Positions 60,942 through 64,000 of a stretch of DNA of 64,000 bases are shown piece after piece. The translations under genes and the position numbers were made by a program. The DNA is taken from contig JAIOPK010000017.1 of assembly GCA_021413945.1 (NCBI GenBank), positions 1 to 64,000 of the forward strand, given 5' to 3'. Under the pieces are notes generated by a model. It searched no databases, was not told the DNA's origin, and saw only the letters and a list, made by a program, of their open reading frames with translations. Origin of the DNA: Candidatus Uhrbacteria bacterium (GTDB taxonomy: Bacteria > Patescibacteriota > Patescibacteriia > 2-12-FULL-60-25). Each line of letters opens with the position of its first letter. The first letter of the stretch is position 1.

Positions 60942-61859
60942 TCAATAATTTGCCGTGAGCGTGTAATACACGTTCTGCGAGTATGCACCCGGATTCGTAG
61001 ACGATAGCACCGACAATTTATAAATCATTCCAATCTTATCTGAAATGGATCCGGTAGAAGCACCGCTTGTCTGCACAACGCGCTGAGTAGTCGTCACCGC
61101 TAAATCTGTACCGGCAGAAAATGCGGTAGAACCTGTGGTTTCAGCGCCGTACTCCTCTGCTCCGAGCGAAACTGTACCATCGGAAACCGCCGTAATGATT
61201 TGAGCGGATGCGTTTTGCAGTTCTTGATCGGCCAAAATATATAAACTGTAACCCGATGCCACATTCGTGAGAACAGATGTACCGACCACGGAAGTATATG
61301 GAGTCCCCGCATCAATCGTTCCAAAGTTTATTGAGTTTGAATTCAATAAATAGACGGTGTCGTCCCCTCCTGCAGGCACAGCGCTCATACTTCCGCCATC
61401 ACCATCAAAATCATCAACCGTTATGACAAGACCGGCAATATCCGTAATCCTTCCGATAGCGGCAAATTGCGAAAAATCATTGTTCTCGATCACCGATATA
61501 AGATCGCCCACGTAAAAGCCTACGGCCGAGCTTACCGTCACCGTATTGGCACCATTGCTAAAAGCCGTATAAGCGGAGCTAACCGATGCTGAACGGGATC
61601 GGACTTGATACGTAAGTGTGTTTGCACCTTCTGGCGCTCGATATCCGGCTGAAAGTTGAAAGTTTGCACTCGTACTTGTACCGGAAGCATTATCCCCTAA
61701 CGTATCTCTTGATGAAAAGTTTGTGCTGCTCGCATTATCTAAACCTCCCGAGTTGATGTTGTCCCATTGAATCAAAAAATTTGTGCTCGTCATAGCCAAA
61801 GCTTTGCCCCCACCCAAGAAGAGAGAGCAACACAATATAAGGAGCAACCCTTTGTTCAT
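60942..61859 (-). CDS. Small secreted beta-rich surface protein paired with the WxLIP-like protein
   Basis: About 305 residues: signal peptide (ending GKALA), then a Ser/Thr/Asn/Gly-rich beta protein. The N-terminal part has NFLIQWDNINSGGLDNASSTNF and SANFQLSAGYRAPEG; the middle has VTVSSAVGFYVGDLISVIE; the C-terminus ends in VYYTLTANY. The last strand resembles the C-terminal TWTLxxxP-type strand of WxL proteins but lacks the Trp. No anchor is visible, so it could be held at the surface by the adjacent DUF916-type protein. Start ATG 61859 is preferred to GTG 61865; the promoter is only about 12 nt upstream. Confidence 0.65.
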   Translation of the reverse strand: MNKGLLLILCCSLFLGGGKALAMTSTNFLIQWDNINSGGLDNASSTNFSSRDTLGDNASGTSTSANFQLSAGYRAPEGANTLTYQVRSRSASVSSAYTAFSNGANTVTVSSAVGFYVGDLISVIENNDFSQFAAIGRITDIAGLVITVDDFDGDGGSMSAVPAGGDDTVYLLNSNSINFGTIDAGTPYTSVVGTSVLTNVASGYSLYILADQELQNASAQIITAVSDGTVSLGAEEYGAETTGSTAFSAGTDLAVTTTQRVVQTSGASTGSISDKIGMIYKLSVLSSTNPGAYSQNVYYTLTANY

Positions 61860-61871
61860 TCGCACATCCCT

Positions 61872-61900
61872 ATTTTAGCAAAAAATCGACAAAAGCTCAA
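61872..61900 (-). promoter_or_regulatory. Promoter of the surface-protein operon
   Basis: Minus strand TTGAGC at 61900-61895, a 17-bp spacer and TAAAAT at 61877-61872. The ATG at 61859 is 12 nt past the -10, so the transcript is nearly leaderless. Confidence 0.6.
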
Positions 61901-62384
61901 ATATGCTCATTTAGCGTCGTAAAATATTTAATATATTATTCATACGTGCTATTCAGACAGCAAATTCCAAAATATTGATCACGATATGTTTCACGTGAAA
62001 CATTTAACTTTGTTTTATCAAAGCATCATGATTGAGGCGGTCACAGTCATATACATAAGATTTCTAAGCTAGTAAATTTAGCAATTGTCGGATCCAGTAA
62101 TGCTTTGAACCGGATAAAGCATATATGCTTCACGTGAAACATATGTTAATGAGAATTTATACAGCAATCTTGTTATATTCAATTGTTTCACGTGAAACAA
62201 TTTGAAAGTATATATAGAAATTACTTAAAGAGCTTGATAACAAATAGTGTTTCACGTGAAACATTCGACATATATACCGCCATATATTTGTAAAGATACG
62301 GAGATAGTTAACAAACGGAAATATCGGTATAAGAAAATAGTTTGAAAAAACTAAATATTGTTTCACGTGAAACATTATTGAAAC

Positions 62385-62411
62385 AAAAGATCCCGCAATG
62401 CGGGACCTTTT
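62385..62411 (-). terminator. Terminator of tRNA-Ala(CGC)
   Basis: AAAAGATCCCGC / GCGGGACCTTTT with an AAT loop, immediately 3' of the tRNA on the minus strand. Confidence 0.75.
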
Positions 62412-62414
62412 ACA

Positions 62415-62490
62415 TGGTGGACAGTAGCGGAATCGAACCGCTGACCTCTGCAATGCGAATGCAGCGCTCTACCAGCTGAGCTAACTGCCC
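62415..62490 (-). tRNA. tRNA-Ala(CGC)
   Basis: 76 nt with encoded CCA. Acceptor GGGCAGT / ACTGTCC has the G3:U70 alanine identity pair; anticodon arm CTGCA-TTCGCAT-TGCAG; T-arm GCGGTTCGATTCCGC. It is embedded in the parS array. Confidence 0.95.
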
Positions 62491-62758
62491 ATGTTCGAAT
62501 GTTTCACGTGAAACATTAAGGCGTGGGACAACTTATAAATGTTTCACGTGAAACATTTAGTCATTAAACTTCGGTTAGGAGTCTAAAAATCGTATACGAA
62601 TGTTTCACGTGAAACATTTCCTAAAAAACCGTTACTTGCTGCGATGTAAACCTTGGAATGTTTCACGTGAAACATTTCCTACCAAGATTCACGTGAACCA
62701 CTTTCGAGAAGCCTCCAAAATGTTTCACGTGAAACAAATGCTGATCACTTGCTTCACC

Positions 62759-62833
62759 TGGTGCCTCCACGAGGAATTGAACCTCGATCTAGGGCTTAGG
62801 AGTCCCTCGTTCTATCCGTTGAACTATGGAAGC
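62759..62833 (-). tRNA. tRNA-Arg(CCU)
   Basis: 75 nt with encoded CCA. Acceptor GCTTCCA / TGGAGGC (one T:G pair); anticodon loop CTCCTAA gives CCU. The anticodon stem AGGGA / GCCCT has one A:G mismatch next to the loop. T-arm GAGGTTCAATTCCTC. Confidence 0.9.
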
Positions 62834-62973
62834 CTATGTGTCGTAAAACGTTATTAATGTTTAATTACGTCTTTAGCTCCGCTCAGCAGAGCGAGGATTC
62901 TCCCAGCCCCGGCAGGGAAGTGGGCCTAGTATATTTTTTTCAGGCGTTAACGTCAACGATTTTAGGCGAACGC

Positions 62974-63002
62974 TTGACGAAAAATGCGAGTACGGCTAAT
63001 CT
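62974..63002 (+). promoter_or_regulatory. rpsT promoter
   Basis: TTGACG at 62974-62979, a 17-bp spacer and TAATCT at 62997-63002; the ATG at 63015 is 12 nt beyond the -10. The 62834-62973 stretch upstream has small inverted repeats but no gene. Confidence 0.75.
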
Positions 63003-63014
63003 TAGGCAGATTCT

Positions 63015-63278
63015 ATGCCAAACAAGCATGCCGCAATCAAAGACCTCCGCAAGAATGAGCGACGCGCTCTTCGTAATGCTCGGCTTAAAATGCACGTAAA
63101 GTCGCTTTCTAAGCAATTAAAGGAGCTTGTGAAGGAAGGAAAGAAGACGGAAGTTGTCGCGCTTTCTTCCAAGCTTCAGCAAGCCGCAGACAAGGCCGCA
63201 AAAAATCATGTCTTACCGGTCAACAAAGTTCGTCGCATGAAGTCGGCAACACACAAACTGATTGCCACAACAAAATAA
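63015..63278 (+). CDS. rpsT: 30S ribosomal protein S20 (bS20)
   Basis: An 87-residue, very basic, all-helical protein with the S20 pattern: MPNKHAAIKDLRKNERRALRNARLKMHVKSLSKQL at the N-terminus and VNKVRRMKSATHKLIA at the C-terminus. It binds 16S rRNA near the foot of the 30S subunit. Its transcript is nearly leaderless. Convergent with holA, sharing a terminator. Confidence 0.93.
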   Translation: MPNKHAAIKDLRKNERRALRNARLKMHVKSLSKQLKELVKEGKKTEVVALSSKLQQAADKAAKNHVLPVNKVRRMKSATHKLIATTK

Positions 63279-63316
63279 TTAAAAAGTCCTCCGATCAATC
63301 GGAGGACTTTTTAATT
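63277..63316. terminator. Bidirectional terminator between rpsT and holA
   Basis: A 19-bp perfect stem, AATTAAAAAGTCCTCCGAT / ATCGGAGGACTTTTTAATT, with a CA loop. It overlaps the rpsT stop codon and serves both convergent genes. Confidence 0.88.
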
Positions 63317-63323
63317 ATTACAG

Positions 63324-64000
63324 CTAGGGGATCAAGGCAACGGATTCCGACTCGTTACAAAAACCCGCTCTTTGTAAAAACAACATTTCAAGCGCAGCGG
63401 CAAAAGCGACATTTGGTTCAACCATTTTCATTCCTTGTAACTTTCTCACTACAAAGGGAGGAAGACCTACGGTGTCATTATCGTTCACACGAAGCGCCGC
63501 GATCGACTGCTGTACCAAGATCGACGTTTCCGCATAACCAAACTCCATTTCATCGACAGACTTCCTTCTGCGTAAGTCATTCCGAATGACCTGATCCGCC
63601 ATGTCATAGGCGTTTGCTTCAGAACCCGTCGAACTTGGTTCCAGCGGTGCGCCGGCCGATAATTTTATCGCCTCATTAATAAACATCCAACTATCTCCTT
63701 CACACGCTGAAGCCAATCTTGATACATTATTTTCATCAATATTACCAAGGCTTTTTGCAACGTCCTTTGCCCATGTCAAAAAAGCATGACCCGTCAGCAG
63801 GGGATACTCATTCACGACAATTTTCGGTAACGATTCGTATGCCTTCATGACGCTCGATGGAGGTTTTTCTTCTTCAACACACACGACAATCATGGCATCG
63901 ACATCTCTAGAAAGAGCCTCGACCAACGCTTTCTGTTTTGCCTTCGGGCAACTGGAAATAATTCCATCAACACGCAGAAAACGCATCGGAGAAAAGAGAC
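63324..64000 (-). CDS. holA: DNA polymerase III delta subunit, C-terminal two thirds (cut by window end)
   Basis: The frame is open to the window edge, and the ATG at 63986 is probably internal because LFSP precedes it in frame, as in the delta-subunit motif before the first strand. Seen: the end of the N-terminal AAA+ domain (MRFLRVDGIISSCPKAKQKALVEALS, AMIVVCVEEEKP), the lid (ENNVSRLASACEGDSWMFINEAIKLS) and the helical collar domain (LRVNDNDTVGLPPFVVRKLQGM, typical of delta PFVVxKL). HolA opens the sliding clamp in the clamp-loader complex. Placing it beside rpsT is common in bacteria. Confidence 0.85.
   Translation of the reverse strand, partial: LFSPMRFLRVDGIISSCPKAKQKALVEALSRDVDAMIVVCVEEEKPPSSVMKAYESLPKIVVNEYPLLTGHAFLTWAKDVAKSLGNIDENNVSRLASACEGDSWMFINEAIKLSAGAPLEPSSTGSEANAYDMADQVIRNDLRRRKSVDEMEFGYAETSILVQQSIAALRVNDNDTVGLPPFVVRKLQGMKMVEPNVAFAAALEMLFLQRAGFCNESESVALIP

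Larger units (their letters stand above)
61987..62736. repeat. parS: Array of parS centromere-type palindromes (9 perfect, 2 degenerate)
   Basis: TGTTTCACGTGAAACA, which fits the ParB-binding parS consensus, occurs perfectly at 61987-62002, 62184-62199, 62248-62263, 62359-62374, 62500-62515, 62540-62555, 62601-62616, 62659-62674 and 62721-62736. A one-mismatch copy (TGCTTCACGTGAAACA) is at 62126-62141 and a three-mismatch copy at 62685-62700. The sites are irregularly spaced (40-197 bp) and interleaved with a tRNA gene. ParB bound here would nucleate the chromosome partition complex near the replication origin. No parA or parB gene is in the window. Confidence 0.92.

Noticed and set aside
62157-62857. 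ORFs on both strands with repeated MFHVKH/MFHVKQ and VSRET peptides
   Set aside because: These peptides are translations of the parS palindrome in different frames; the frames also run through tRNA genes. They are not proteins.

Overview
The window looks like a chromosomal segment of a Candidate Phyla Radiation (Patescibacteria, Parcubacteria-like) bacterium. This is inferred from family content, not from a search. The indicators are a tandem set of VirB2-like pilins carrying the YGGxxWMxxGD signature, a UreH-type membrane/cupredoxin fusion beside a small CsoR, giant secreted proteins built from beta-propellers, leader-poor transcripts, and a leucyl-tRNA synthetase with an inserted Nudix domain. 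TGA is used as a stop (for example by the 60.9 kb gene), so the code is the standard bacterial one. tRNA genes encode their CCA ends.

Layout. 0-2.7 kb: a CsoR-controlled copper resistance operon on the minus strand (DUF305 protein, CsoR, membrane/cupredoxin protein, CopA-type ATPase cut by the window edge), with a clear promoter and operator. 2.7-6.7 kb: phosphoglycerate mutase, tRNA-Ser, an O-antigen-ligase-like protein, a small acidic protein and an STT3-like GT-C membrane glycosyltransferase. 6.7-12.0 kb: a strikingly GC-rich island of five unrecognised membrane, lipoprotein and soluble genes, read divergently from two consensus promoters in an AT-rich gap and bounded by terminators. 12-21 kb: six tandem pilin-like genes, a lone solute-binding lipoprotein, galU and leuS, all minus strand and tightly packed. 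21-30.7 kb: plus-strand housekeeping genes (rpsO, an NYN nuclease gene, pnp, an unknown membrane protein, a DksA-type zinc finger gene, lspA, comM, a LysM/M23 peptidase, a DoxX-like protein).

30.7-31.4 kb holds a rearranged tRNA locus: an intact tRNA-Ala(GGC) and a GIY-YIG nuclease gene lie between two broken halves of a second alanine-type tRNA that share a 36-nt repeat. 31.4-61.9 kb is a minus-strand cell-surface region. It holds an unknown gene, a Wzy/O-antigen-ligase-like TPR protein, three giant paralogous secreted proteins (3089, 1817 and 2131 residues) with nearly identical ends and swappable seven-bladed propeller modules, a fibronectin-III/carboxypeptidase-regulatory membrane protein, and a WxL-interacting-protein-like plus small secreted protein pair.

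62-64 kb carries nine perfect parS-type palindromes and two degenerate ones within 750 bp, interleaved with tRNA-Ala(CGC) and tRNA-Arg(CCU), followed by rpsT and the 3' part of holA. The parS array implies an origin-proximal position, and perfect DnaA boxes occur at 56.2 and 56.65 kb. The most unusual items are the parS array, the modular giant surface proteins, the GC-rich island, the Nudix-inserted LeuRS and the split tRNA/GIY-YIG locus.
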